Part shown: in pieces, positions 26,266 through 35,215 of the stretch
Numbering within the stretch: position 1 is the stretch's first letter
Layout of the letters: the number at the start of each line of letters is the position of its first letter
NCBI RefSeq assembly: GCF_018614415.1
Contig: NZ_JAGGOO010000084.1
Location: 1-64,000, forward strand
Origin: Streptomyces sp. ISL-12
GTDB lineage: Bacteria > Actinomycetota > Actinomycetes > Streptomycetales > Streptomycetaceae
Length of the DNA stretch: 64,000 bases
Direction: 5' to 3'
Position numbers and translations under genes: made by a program
The notes under the pieces: generated by a model
Told to the model about the DNA's origin: nothing
What the model saw: the letters and a program-made list of their open reading frames with translations, nothing else
Databases searched by the model: none

Positions 26266-26321
26266 AACCTGCGCGAGGAAATCATTCGCGTGATGCGCGT
26301 CTCTTTCGGCACTCTGAACAC

Positions 26322-26885
26322 GTGAACGAAGACGACAAGAGGAGCACGGCCGACAGACGCACCGTGAAGGTGTCGAAGTATCTGTCCAAGCATCTGCGTC
26401 ACCAGCCCGAACGCATCGGGCTCACCCTCGACGAGGGCGGCTGGACCGAGATCGACGCGCTCATCGCGGCGGCCGCCGCGCACGGCTTCCGCTTCTCCCG
26501 CGAGGAGCTGGACCACGTGGTCGCCACCAATGACAAGCGGCGCTTCGCGGTCGAGGGCACCCGCATCCGCGCCAGCCAGGGGCACAGCGTCGACGTGGAC
26601 CTCGGCCTGCCCCCGGCGGTCCCGCCGCCGTACCTGTACCACGGCACGGTCGCCCGTCACCTGGACGCCATCCGGGCCGAGGGGCTTCGGCCGATGAACC
26701 GGCATGCCGTGCATCTCTTGCCCGACCGGGAGACCGCCACCCGGGTCGGCGCCCGCCGCGGCCGTCCGGTGGTACTACCGGTGGACGCCGCCGCGATGCA
26801 CCGTGACGGCCACGTCTTCCAGGTCAGCGCCAACGGGGTGTGGCTGACGGAGGCCGTACCGCCGCGGTATCTGCGCTTCTCCTGA
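26322..26885 (+). CDS. kptA: RNA 2'-phosphotransferase (Tpt1/KptA family)
   Basis: This 187-residue enzyme of the Tpt1 family uses NAD+ to remove an RNA 2'-phosphate, forming ADP-ribose 1'',2''-cyclic phosphate. Family motifs are clear: VSKYLSKHLRHQPE with H27, LTLDEGGW, YLYHGT at residues 104-109, AEGLRPMNRHAVHL with the second histidines, and a C-terminal GVWLTEAVPPRYL. In eukaryotes it completes tRNA splicing. Bacteria lack that pathway, and their substrate is not established. GTG 26322 is chosen because it opens just before the conserved start. An upstream mini-frame of ten codons overlaps it (GTGA). Confidence 0.92.
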   Translation: MNEDDKRSTADRRTVKVSKYLSKHLRHQPERIGLTLDEGGWTEIDALIAAAAAHGFRFSREELDHVVATNDKRRFAVEGTRIRASQGHSVDVDLGLPPAVPPPYLYHGTVARHLDAIRAEGLRPMNRHAVHLLPDRETATRVGARRGRPVVLPVDAAAMHRDGHVFQVSANGVWLTEAVPPRYLRFS

Positions 26886-26905
26886 CGTGGCCCTTTCCAG
26901 GCGGG

Positions 26906-26919
26906 GTTTCACGTGAAAC
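26906..26919. other. parS site
   Basis: Exact GTTTCACGTGAAAC in the 60-bp gap between kptA and the oxidoreductase gene. It lies 27 bp before the latter's ATG, so bound ParB would cover the leader or promoter. Confidence 0.88.
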
Positions 26920-26945
26920 AGGAGACGCCGCTTAGGCTCGGACGC

Positions 26946-27848
26946 ATGACCCTGCGCCTGAGCACCGTGATCCTCCCCTACCGCCGCTGGCACGAGGGCG
27001 GCCGTTCGGCCTGGACACGGGCCGAGCAGCTCGGTTTCCACGCCGCGTACACCTACGACCACCTGTCCTGGCGCAGCTTCCGCGACGGTCCCTGGTTCGG
27101 TGCCGTACCGACGCTGACCGCCGCCGCGGCGGCCACCGAGCGGATGCGGCTGGGCACCCTGGTGACCTCGCCGAACTTCCGGCACCCGGTGACGCTCGCC
27201 AAGGAGCTGATCTCCCTCGACGACATCTCCGGCGGACGGATCACCCTGGGCATAGGAGCGGGCGGCACGGGCTTCGACGCCACCGCGCTCGGCCAGGAGC
27301 CCTGGACGCCGCGGGAGCGGGCCGACCGGTTCGCCGAATTCCTCCAGCTCCTCGACCGGCTGCTGACCGAGGACGCGGTCTCCTACGAGGGTGACTTCTA
27401 CGCGGCGCACGAGGCGCGCAACATCCCGGGCTGTGTGCAGCGGCCCCGGCTGCCGTTCGCGGTGGCCGCGACCGGTCCGCGCGGACTGCGGCTCGCCGCC
27501 CGGTACGGACAGGCGTGGGTGACCACGGGCGACCCGAAGCTGTTCGAGAACGGCACGCCCGAGCAGTCGGTGCGGGCGCTGCGAGCGCAGGCGGAGCGGC
27601 TGGCGGACGCCTGTGCCGGTATCGGCCGCGACGTCGGCGAACTCGACAAGGTGCTGCTCACCGGCTTCACCCCGGACCGCGACGAGCCGCTCCGGTCCCT
27701 GGACGCCTTCGTGGACTTCGCCGGACGCCACCGCGAGCTGGGCTTCACCGAGATCGTCGTCCACTGGCCGATCCCGGACTCCGACTTCGCCACGGACGAG
27801 AAGGTCTTCGAACGGATCGCCATGGAGGCGCCGGCTCAGCTGGGCTGA
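26946..27848 (+). CDS. LLM-class (F420-type) oxidoreductase
   Basis: This 300-residue luciferase-like monooxygenase-fold protein is of the Streptomyces F420-dependent kind. Typical segments are AEQLGFHAAYTYDHLSW, RMRLGTLVTSPNFRHPV, LAKELISLDDISGGRITLGIGAG and RLPFAVAATGPRGLRLAARYG. The substrate is unknown. ATG 26946 follows the parS site closely and gives the conserved RLSTVILPY. It stands alone, with a 358-bp repeat-filled gap downstream. The cofactor (F420 or FMN) is inferred from subfamily resemblance. Confidence 0.88.
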   Translation: MTLRLSTVILPYRRWHEGGRSAWTRAEQLGFHAAYTYDHLSWRSFRDGPWFGAVPTLTAAAAATERMRLGTLVTSPNFRHPVTLAKELISLDDISGGRITLGIGAGGTGFDATALGQEPWTPRERADRFAEFLQLLDRLLTEDAVSYEGDFYAAHEARNIPGCVQRPRLPFAVAATGPRGLRLAARYGQAWVTTGDPKLFENGTPEQSVRALRAQAERLADACAGIGRDVGELDKVLLTGFTPDRDEPLRSLDAFVDFAGRHRELGFTEIVVHWPIPDSDFATDEKVFERIAMEAPAQLG

Positions 27849-27970
27849 GGCTCCGCCGCACGGGGCCGAGGTGCGAGGCTCCGCCGCACGCACGACGGGG
27901 GCCGAGGCGCGACACTCCGCCGTGCGCACGGGGGTCGATGCGCGACACTCCGCCGCGGTCACGGGCGGCC

Positions 27971-28130
27971 GGGTCTGAGCCTCGCCGCACGCACAGGCAG
28001 CCGGGTCTGAGCCTCGCCGCACGCACGGGCGGCCGGGTCTGAGCCTCGCCGCACGCACAGGCAGCCGGGTCTGAGCCTCGCCGCACGCACAGGCAGCCGG
28101 GTCTGAGCCTCGCCGCACGCACAGGCGGCC
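27971..28130. repeat. Five 32-bp tandem repeats
   Basis: A unit beginning GGGTCTGAGCCTCGCCGCAC starts at 27971, 28003, 28035, 28067 and 28099, exactly 32 bp apart and almost identical. Differences fall in the AGGCAGCC/GGGCGGCC part. The preceding 27850-27970 contains decayed relatives (CTCCGCCGCACG-like). The array fills the gap between the oxidoreductase gene and the second HAD gene. Units abut without spacers, so it is not CRISPR. Copy number is probably variable between strains. Confidence 0.85.
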
Positions 28131-28206
28131 GGCACCGATGAGAGCCGTACCTCACAGATGGGCGGCTCCCGCACGCCCGTGCGGACCTTTACGTGACAAT
28201 GGCCCG

Positions 28207-29076
28207 GTGACCTCAGCGACTCGACAGCCCCAGCCCCCGGCCGCCGCCGCTCGCCCCCGGCTCATCGCCACCGATCTCGACGGAACCCTGCTGCGCGACG
28301 ACAAGTCGGTCTCGCCCCGTACGGTCGCCGCGCTGGCCGCCGCCGAGGAGGCCGGCATCGAGGTCTTCTTCGTCACCGGCCGCCCCGCGCGCTGGATGGA
28401 CGTCGTCAGCGACCATGTGCACGGCCACGGCCTCGCCATCTGCGGCAACGGCGCCGCCGTGGTCGACCTGCACGGCGGCCCCGGCAGCCACCGGTTCGTG
28501 AAGGTGCGGGCACTGGCCCGGGAGAACGCCCTGGACACCGTACGGCTGCTGCGCGAGGCGGCCCCCGGCACGGTGTACGCGGTCGAGCAGACCTACGGCT
28601 TCAACCAGGAGCCGGAGTATCCGAAGATGCACCTGGAGGTCCCCGACGTCCTCCGGCCGGCCGAGGAGCTGCTGGGTCCGGACGGTCCGGCTCCGGACGA
28701 GCCGGTGCTCAAGATCCTCGCCTTCCACCCCACCATCGAGCCCGACGCCTTCCTCACCCTGGCCCGCCTCGCCGTGGGCGACCGCGCCAACGTCACCCGG
28801 TCCAGCCCCAGCGCCCTGCTGGAGATCAGCGGCCCGGACGTCTCCAAGGCCAGCACGCTCGCCCTGTGCTGCGCCGAGCGCGGCATCTCGCACGAAGAGG
28901 TCGTCGCCTTCGGGGACATGCCGAACGACGTGGAGATGCTGACCTGGGCGGGACAGTCGTACGCCATGGGCAACGCCCACCCGGACGCGGTCGCCGCCGC
29001 CTCGGGGCGGACGGTCGCCAACAACGACGACGGGGTCGCCCTCGTCATCGAACAGCTGCTCGCGCGGACCGCCTGA
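28207..29076 (+). CDS. HAD-superfamily (Cof-type) phosphatase
   Basis: This 289-residue paralogue of the serS-linked HAD protein has motif I DLDGTLLRDDKS, motif II FVTGRPA, a C2 cap, motif III SKASTLALCC and motif IV GDMPNDVEML. GTG 28207 is preferred over an upstream ATG 28138, because the extension would be repeat-derived and the conserved part begins shortly after. The natural substrate is unknown. It is followed 36 bp later by the convergent M23 peptidase gene. Confidence 0.89.
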   Translation: MTSATRQPQPPAAAARPRLIATDLDGTLLRDDKSVSPRTVAALAAAEEAGIEVFFVTGRPARWMDVVSDHVHGHGLAICGNGAAVVDLHGGPGSHRFVKVRALARENALDTVRLLREAAPGTVYAVEQTYGFNQEPEYPKMHLEVPDVLRPAEELLGPDGPAPDEPVLKILAFHPTIEPDAFLTLARLAVGDRANVTRSSPSALLEISGPDVSKASTLALCCAERGISHEEVVAFGDMPNDVEMLTWAGQSYAMGNAHPDAVAAASGRTVANNDDGVALVIEQLLARTA

Positions 29077-29112
29077 CACGAGTCACGGTCATGATCGTGG
29101 TCGTGGTCGCGG

Positions 29113-30156
29113 TCAGATCGACACGCCCCGCTGGGCCAGCCAGGGCACCGGATTCAGCGCCGAGCCCATGTCCGGGGTGAGCCGTACCTCGAAGTGCAGG
29201 TGCGGTCCGGTGGAGTTGCCGGTGCTGCCCGACTGCCCGATCCACTGGCCGGCCTCGACGCGGTCGCCCTGGTCGACGGCGACGCCGGCCAGATGCGCGT
29301 ACTGCGTGTAGTAGCCCCCGGCGTGCTGAAGCACGATCTGGACGCCGAAGGCACCGCCGCACGACACCTTCACCACCCGCCCGGCGCCGACCGCCCGCAC
29401 CGGCGTGCCGACCGGCACGGCGAAGTCCTGCCCGGTGTGCCGGTTGGCCCACCGCGACCCTCCGCTGCCGAAGGACGCGGACAGCTGGTACGTCTCCACC
29501 GGCGCCACCCAGTCGCGGCCGGAACGGGCGTCCGGCTGGTCGAGACGGACGGCGCCGGGACAGGACCCCGCGGCGGCCGACGACTCGGACCGGCCCCGGA
29601 GTTTCGACCGGGCCGCCTCCAGCTTGCGTTCGATCTCCTTCTTGAGGATGGCGAGTTCGGCGTTCCGCCGGTCCAGCTCCCGCCAGGCATCCTCGGCCTT
29701 CGCCTCACTGGCGGCCAGCCGGGCCTCGGCCCGCCGGCTCTTGCCGAGGGCGTTGCTGACCGCGAGGTCGGCCCGCGACGCCGCACGCTGACCGCGCATC
29801 AGCTCCTCCGGGTCGTCCGCGAGCAGCATCCGCGCGGTGATCGGCAGCCCGCTCCCGCCGCGGTACTGGGCGCGGGCGAGCCGGCCCAGGTCCTCGTCCA
29901 GGGCGGCGATCTCCCGGCGCTCCCGGTCGAGCAGCTGCTCGTACCGCTCGGCCTCGGCCCGCCGGACCTCCGCCTCGCGCCGTCCCTCCTCGTACCGCCG
30001 GGTCGCCGTGGCGGCGTCCTGGTAGAGCCGGGCGACCTCCGTGCCGGCGTCGGCGCCGGGACCGGCGTCGCGGTCCGAGGCGGGGCGGGCCGCGAGGACG
30101 GCGAGCGCGCACAGCAGCGCCGGAACGAGCAGCGGGTGTCGGCGAGGTGAGCGCAT
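29113..30156 (-). CDS. Exported M23 (LytM-type) peptidase with coiled coil
   Basis: This 347-residue envelope protein has a signal peptide (HPLLVPALLCALAVLAARPA) and a long charged coiled coil at residues ~40-190 rich in R/E/A. The C-terminal M23 domain shows the zinc ligands H in NRHTGQDFAVP and HLHFEV near residue 325. Coiled-coil M23 proteins either cleave peptidoglycan cross-links or activate other amidases, as EnvC does. All visible zinc-site residues are present, so it is probably active. ATG 30156 fits the signal peptide. The gap before cydCD (30157-30374) shows no gene. Confidence 0.88.
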   Translation of the reverse strand: MRSPRRHPLLVPALLCALAVLAARPASDRDAGPGADAGTEVARLYQDAATATRRYEEGRREAEVRRAEAERYEQLLDRERREIAALDEDLGRLARAQYRGGSGLPITARMLLADDPEELMRGQRAASRADLAVSNALGKSRRAEARLAASEAKAEDAWRELDRRNAELAILKKEIERKLEAARSKLRGRSESSAAAGSCPGAVRLDQPDARSGRDWVAPVETYQLSASFGSGGSRWANRHTGQDFAVPVGTPVRAVGAGRVVKVSCGGAFGVQIVLQHAGGYYTQYAHLAGVAVDQGDRVEAGQWIGQSGSTGNSTGPHLHFEVRLTPDMGSALNPVPWLAQRGVSI

Positions 30157-30374
30157 GCCAGTGATCGTGGCCCCTGAGGCCTCGCCAGGTCATCTTCAAC
30201 TCGTACGGCCGGGGGAGAGGTTGCTGCACACGGGGCATCGGCGGCGCTCCACCGGCCGTTCCGGCGCATCAGTACGGCGCTTCCGTACGACGGTCGTACC
30301 GGCACCGCCCGCCCCGACGACGCCCGGTCCCGTCCGACCGGACCCACCGGGTGCCCGGCATCCGGCGCCGCCAC

Positions 30375-33300
30375 CTACCCCGCCGCCACCAGCAGGTCGG
30401 CGGCGGCCTCCCGTTCGGCCATCGACCGCAGCGGCCCCGGCGCGGCCGCCAGCTCCGCGAACGTGCCGCGCTGCACCACCCGTCCGGCGTCGAGCACGAC
30501 GACCTCGTCGACGCTCTCCAGCCCGGCCAGCCGGTGCGTGATGAGCAGGGTCGTCCGTCCCTCGGTGGCGGCCAGGAGATCGGCGGTGAGCGCGTCCGCG
30601 GTCGGCAGGTCGAGGTGTTCGGCGGGCTCGTCGAGCACCAGCACGGGAAAGTCGGCGAGCAGCGCGCGGGCCAGCGCGAGGCGCTGCCGCTGGCCGCCGG
30701 AGAGCCGGGCCCCGTGTTCCCCGACCAGGGTGTCCAGACCGTCGGGCAGGCTGTCGGCCCACTCCAGCAGCCGGGCCCGGCCCAGCGCGTCACGCAGCTG
30801 GGCCTCGGTGGCGTCCTTCCTGGCCAGCAGCAGGTTCTCCCGCACCGAGCTGTCGAAGAGGTGCGCGTCCTGCGCGCACAGCCCGACGAGCCGGCGTACG
30901 TCGTCAGTGTCCAGGGCGCGGGCGTCGACCCCGGCCAGCGTGTACGACCCCGCGCTGGGGTCCAGGAACCTCAGCAGCACCTGCGCCAGCGTCGTCTTGC
31001 CCGACCCGGACGTCCCGACCACGGCGATCCGGCGGCCCTGGGCCAGCGTCAGGTCCAGGCCGGCCACGGCCTCCCGGTCCTGCCCGGGGTGGCGCGCGGC
31101 GAGGCCCTTGACGACGAGCGGGAACGGCGTGGCGGGGGCCTGCCGGGGCCGCTCCGGCTCCCGTACGGGCTCGGGGGCGTCGAGCACCTCGTACACGCGC
31201 TCGGCGCCGCGGCGTACCCGCTGCCGGTACTGCACGGCGAGCGGCAGCCCGAGGACGGCCTCGAAGGCGGCGAGCGGGGTGAGGGCGACGACGGCCATGG
31301 CGACGCCGCCGAGCCGTCCGTCGGCGACCGCCTGGACACCCACGAGGGCGGCCGTCACGACGGTCAGGCCGGAGATCAGCGCGGTGAGCCCGTCGCCGAG
31401 CGCGGTGGCGGTCGCCGCACGGGAGGCGATCCGGGTCAGCGCGGAGTCGGCCCGGCGGGCGTCGTCGGCGCGGGCGGGCAGGGCCCCGGCCACGGTCAGC
31501 TCGGCGGTGCCGGTGAGCAGGTCGGTCACCCGGGTGGCGAGCGCTCCCCGGGCGGGGGCCAGCCTGCGTTCGGCCCGGCGGGCCGTGGCACCGGTGACCA
31601 GCGGGACACCGACACCGGCGGCGAGCAGACCGGCGGCGAGCACGGCTCCGGCCTCGGGCAGCAGCCAGGCCATGAAGCCGACGGAGGCGGTCGAGACGAC
31701 CACCGCGGAGCCGGCCGGCAGCAGCCAGCGCAGCCAGTAGTCCTGGAACGCGTCCACGTCGGTGACGAGCCGGGAGAGCAGGTCGCCGCATCGGCTGCGG
31801 CGCAGCCCGGCGGGCGCGATCCGCTCCAGCCGCCGGTAGACGGCGACCCGGGTGTCGGCCAGCATCCGCAGCACCGCGTCGTGCGACACCAGCCGCTCGG
31901 CGTAGCGGAAGACGGACCGCCCGATGCCGAAGGTCCGGGTCGCCGTGACGGCCACCATGAGATACAGCACCGGCGGCTGCTGCGAGGCCCGCGAGATGAG
32001 CCACCCGGAGGTGGCCATCAGGCCGACGGCGCTGCCGAGCGCGAGGCTGCCGAGCAGCAGGGCGAGCGCGAGGCGTCCGCGCCGGGCGGCGGACACCGCG
32101 CGCACCCGGGCGAGCACGCCACGGCGGGCACCGGCGGCGGCGTCCGGGACGCCCGGACCACCGGCCTCGGTCACCGAACCATCCGGCCTACCCGCCTCAG
32201 CCACCGCATCACCCGGACCACCCGCCGCGGCCACCGCATCACCCGGACCACCTGCCGCGACCACCGCATCACCCGGACCACCTGCCGCGACCACCGCGCC
32301 GACCGCAGTACCGAGCCGTTCCGAGCCCGACCGCTCCCCGAGCGGATCCGGCACAGAGCGTGTGAGAACGGCCCTCGCCGAGTCCGAAGCGTCTCGCCCG
32401 GAGACACCCACCCCCGCACCCGACGCGCCCCGCCCGGCAACATCCGACCCCGCACCCGGTACGTCCCGCCCGGAAACACCTACCACCGGACCCGGTACGT
32501 CCCGCCCCGAAGCGGCAGCACCCGGCTCCGCCAGCCGCACCACCCGGTCGGCCACCTCCAGCAGCGCCGGACGGTGCACGACCAGCAGCACCGTCCGCCC
32601 CGCCGCCAGCCGCCGTACCGCCGCCACGACCTCCGCCTCGGTCGCCCCGTCGAGCGCGGCCGTCGGCTCGTCCAGCAGCAGGACGGGCCGGTCGGCGAGG
32701 AACGCCCGGGCCAGCGCCAGCCGTTGCCGCTGCCCGGCGGAGAGTCCGGCCCCGTCCTCGCCCAGCACCGTCCGCGCCCCCTCGGGCAGCGCGTCCACGA
32801 ACGCCAGCGCCCCGGCGTCCCGCAGCGCACCGCGCACGGCGGCGTCGTCCGCTCCGGGCCGGGCCAGCCGTACGTTCTCGGCGATCGTCGTGGCGTACAG
32901 GTGCGGACGCTGCGGCACCCAGGCGACCCGGGCGTGCCACTCGGCCGGGTCCAGCCCGGCGAGATCGGCACCGCCGACGCGTACCCGTCCCTCGGCGGGC
33001 CGCACGAAGCCCAGCAGTACGTCGAGGAGGGTGGACTTGCCCACCCCGCTCGGGCCGACGAGGGCGACCGTCTCGCCGGGCTCCACGGTGAAGCTCACGT
33101 CCGAGACCGCGTCCGCCGCGCGGCCGGGGTAGCGGACCGTCACGCCCTCGAAGGACAGCGCCCCGCTCGCGGGCACCGGCCCGGTACCCGGCGCCGGAGC
33201 CGGCGTCTCCAGAACCTCGAAGATCTCCTCGGCCGCCGCGAGCCCCTCGGCCGCCGCGTGGTACTGCGCCCCGACCTGCCGCAGCGGCAGATACGCCTCC

Positions 33301-34154
33301 GGTGCCAGCACCAGCACGACCAGACCGTCGTAGAGGTTCATGTCGCCGTGGACCAGGCGCATGCCGATCGTCACGGCGACCAGGGCGACCGAGAGCGTGG
33401 CGAGCAGTTCCAGGGCGAAGGAGGACAGGAAGGCGATCCGCAGCGTTCGCAGGGTCGCCTGCCGGTAGTCGTCGGTGATCTTCTTGATCGACTCGGCCTG
33501 TGCCTTGGCCCGGCCGAAGACCTTCAGCGTGGGCAGGCCCGCGACCACGTCCAGGAAGTGCCCGGACAGCCGGGACAGCAGCCGCCACTGCCGGTCCATC
33601 CGGGACTGGGTGACCCAGCCGATCAGCGCCATGAAGACCGGGATGAGCGGCAGGGTGACGACGATGATGGCCGCCGACACCCAGTCCTCGGTGACGATCC
33701 GGGCCAGCACCGCGACCGGGACGACCACCGCGAGCCCCAACTGCGGGAGGTAACGGGAGAAGTAGTCGTCCAGGGCGTCGACGCCCCGGGTGGCCAGGGT
33801 GACCAGCGAGCCGGTGCGCTGTCCGGTGAGCCAGCCGGGACCGAGGGAGGTCGCCCGCTCCAGCAGCCTCCCGCGCAGCTCGGACTTGACCGCCGCGCTC
33901 GCCCGGTGCGCGGCCAGTTCGGTGAGCCACCCCACCAGGCCCCGGCCCCCGGCGACGGCCACCAACAGCAGCAGGGGAGTGCGCAGTTCGCCGGCCGCCA
34001 GCCCCTTCTGGAAGGCGCCCACCACGATCTCGGCGACGAGCATCGCCTGGGCGATGACCAGCCCCGCGCCGACGGCGCCCAGGGCGACGACGGCGATCAG
34101 GAAGAGCCGGGTGGTGCGGGCGTACCGCAGCAGACGTGGATCGATCGGTTTCAC
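30375..34154 (-). CDS. cydCD: CydCD fused thiol exporter for cytochrome bd assembly
   Basis: This 1259-residue protein joins two half-transporters that export glutathione/cysteine-type thiols and are needed to assemble cytochrome bd. The CydD half comes first (five to six membrane segments, Walker A GPSGVGKS, LSAGQRQRLALA, LLLDEPTAALD). The CydC half follows (Walker A GTSGSGKT, LSGGQRQRLALA, LVLDEPAEHLD). A ~140-residue Gly/Ala/Pro linker (about 540-680) holds ten-residue repeats. GTG 34154 is preferred, since GGGGAG is eight nt upstream. The in-frame GTG 34163 directly abuts that Shine-Dalgarno. The chosen start codon lies inside a parS site. It follows cydB by 35 bp. Confidence 0.93.
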   Translation of the reverse strand: MKPIDPRLLRYARTTRLFLIAVVALGAVGAGLVIAQAMLVAEIVVGAFQKGLAAGELRTPLLLLVAVAGGRGLVGWLTELAAHRASAAVKSELRGRLLERATSLGPGWLTGQRTGSLVTLATRGVDALDDYFSRYLPQLGLAVVVPVAVLARIVTEDWVSAAIIVVTLPLIPVFMALIGWVTQSRMDRQWRLLSRLSGHFLDVVAGLPTLKVFGRAKAQAESIKKITDDYRQATLRTLRIAFLSSFALELLATLSVALVAVTIGMRLVHGDMNLYDGLVVLVLAPEAYLPLRQVGAQYHAAAEGLAAAEEIFEVLETPAPAPGTGPVPASGALSFEGVTVRYPGRAADAVSDVSFTVEPGETVALVGPSGVGKSTLLDVLLGFVRPAEGRVRVGGADLAGLDPAEWHARVAWVPQRPHLYATTIAENVRLARPGADDAAVRGALRDAGALAFVDALPEGARTVLGEDGAGLSAGQRQRLALARAFLADRPVLLLDEPTAALDGATEAEVVAAVRRLAAGRTVLLVVHRPALLEVADRVVRLAEPGAAASGRDVPGPVVGVSGRDVPGAGSDVAGRGASGAGVGVSGRDASDSARAVLTRSVPDPLGERSGSERLGTAVGAVVAAGGPGDAVVAAGGPGDAVAAAGGPGDAVAEAGRPDGSVTEAGGPGVPDAAAGARRGVLARVRAVSAARRGRLALALLLGSLALGSAVGLMATSGWLISRASQQPPVLYLMVAVTATRTFGIGRSVFRYAERLVSHDAVLRMLADTRVAVYRRLERIAPAGLRRSRCGDLLSRLVTDVDAFQDYWLRWLLPAGSAVVVSTASVGFMAWLLPEAGAVLAAGLLAAGVGVPLVTGATARRAERRLAPARGALATRVTDLLTGTAELTVAGALPARADDARRADSALTRIASRAATATALGDGLTALISGLTVVTAALVGVQAVADGRLGGVAMAVVALTPLAAFEAVLGLPLAVQYRQRVRRGAERVYEVLDAPEPVREPERPRQAPATPFPLVVKGLAARHPGQDREAVAGLDLTLAQGRRIAVVGTSGSGKTTLAQVLLRFLDPSAGSYTLAGVDARALDTDDVRRLVGLCAQDAHLFDSSVRENLLLARKDATEAQLRDALGRARLLEWADSLPDGLDTLVGEHGARLSGGQRQRLALARALLADFPVLVLDEPAEHLDLPTADALTADLLAATEGRTTLLITHRLAGLESVDEVVVLDAGRVVQRGTFAELAAAPGPLRSMAEREAAADLLVAAG
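32196..32300 (-). repeat. 30-bp tandem repeat encoding the CydCD linker
   Basis: About three and a half copies of a 30-bp unit containing GCATCACCCGGACCACC encode the ten-residue repeat VVAAGGPGDA and variants in the linker between the CydD and CydC halves. Looser relatives extend on both sides. The 30-bp length keeps the reading frame if copies are gained or lost. Confidence 0.8.
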
Positions 34155-34161
34155 GTGAAAC
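34148..34161. other. parS site on the cydCD translation start
   Basis: Exact GTTTCACGTGAAAC. Read on the minus strand, the central CAC-GTG of the palindrome supplies the GTG (34154) that best fits as the cydCD start codon, so the site spans start codon and leader. Confidence 0.88.
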
Positions 34162-34189
34162 ACTCCCCGGCCGGGCTCGATGCCCGGAC

Positions 34190-35194
<1,005 letters not shown>

Positions 35195-35215
35195 GACTGT
35201 GCAGCTCCCTTACGC

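Noticed and set aside
26293..26325. Ten-codon leader peptide overlapping the kptA start
   Set aside because: It is too short for codon statistics, has no clear Shine-Dalgarno and contains no repeated amino acid that would suggest attenuation.
27971..28130. CRISPR-like array of 32-bp repeats
   Set aside because: The repeats abut with no unique spacers and no cas genes occur in the window, so it is a tandem repeat.
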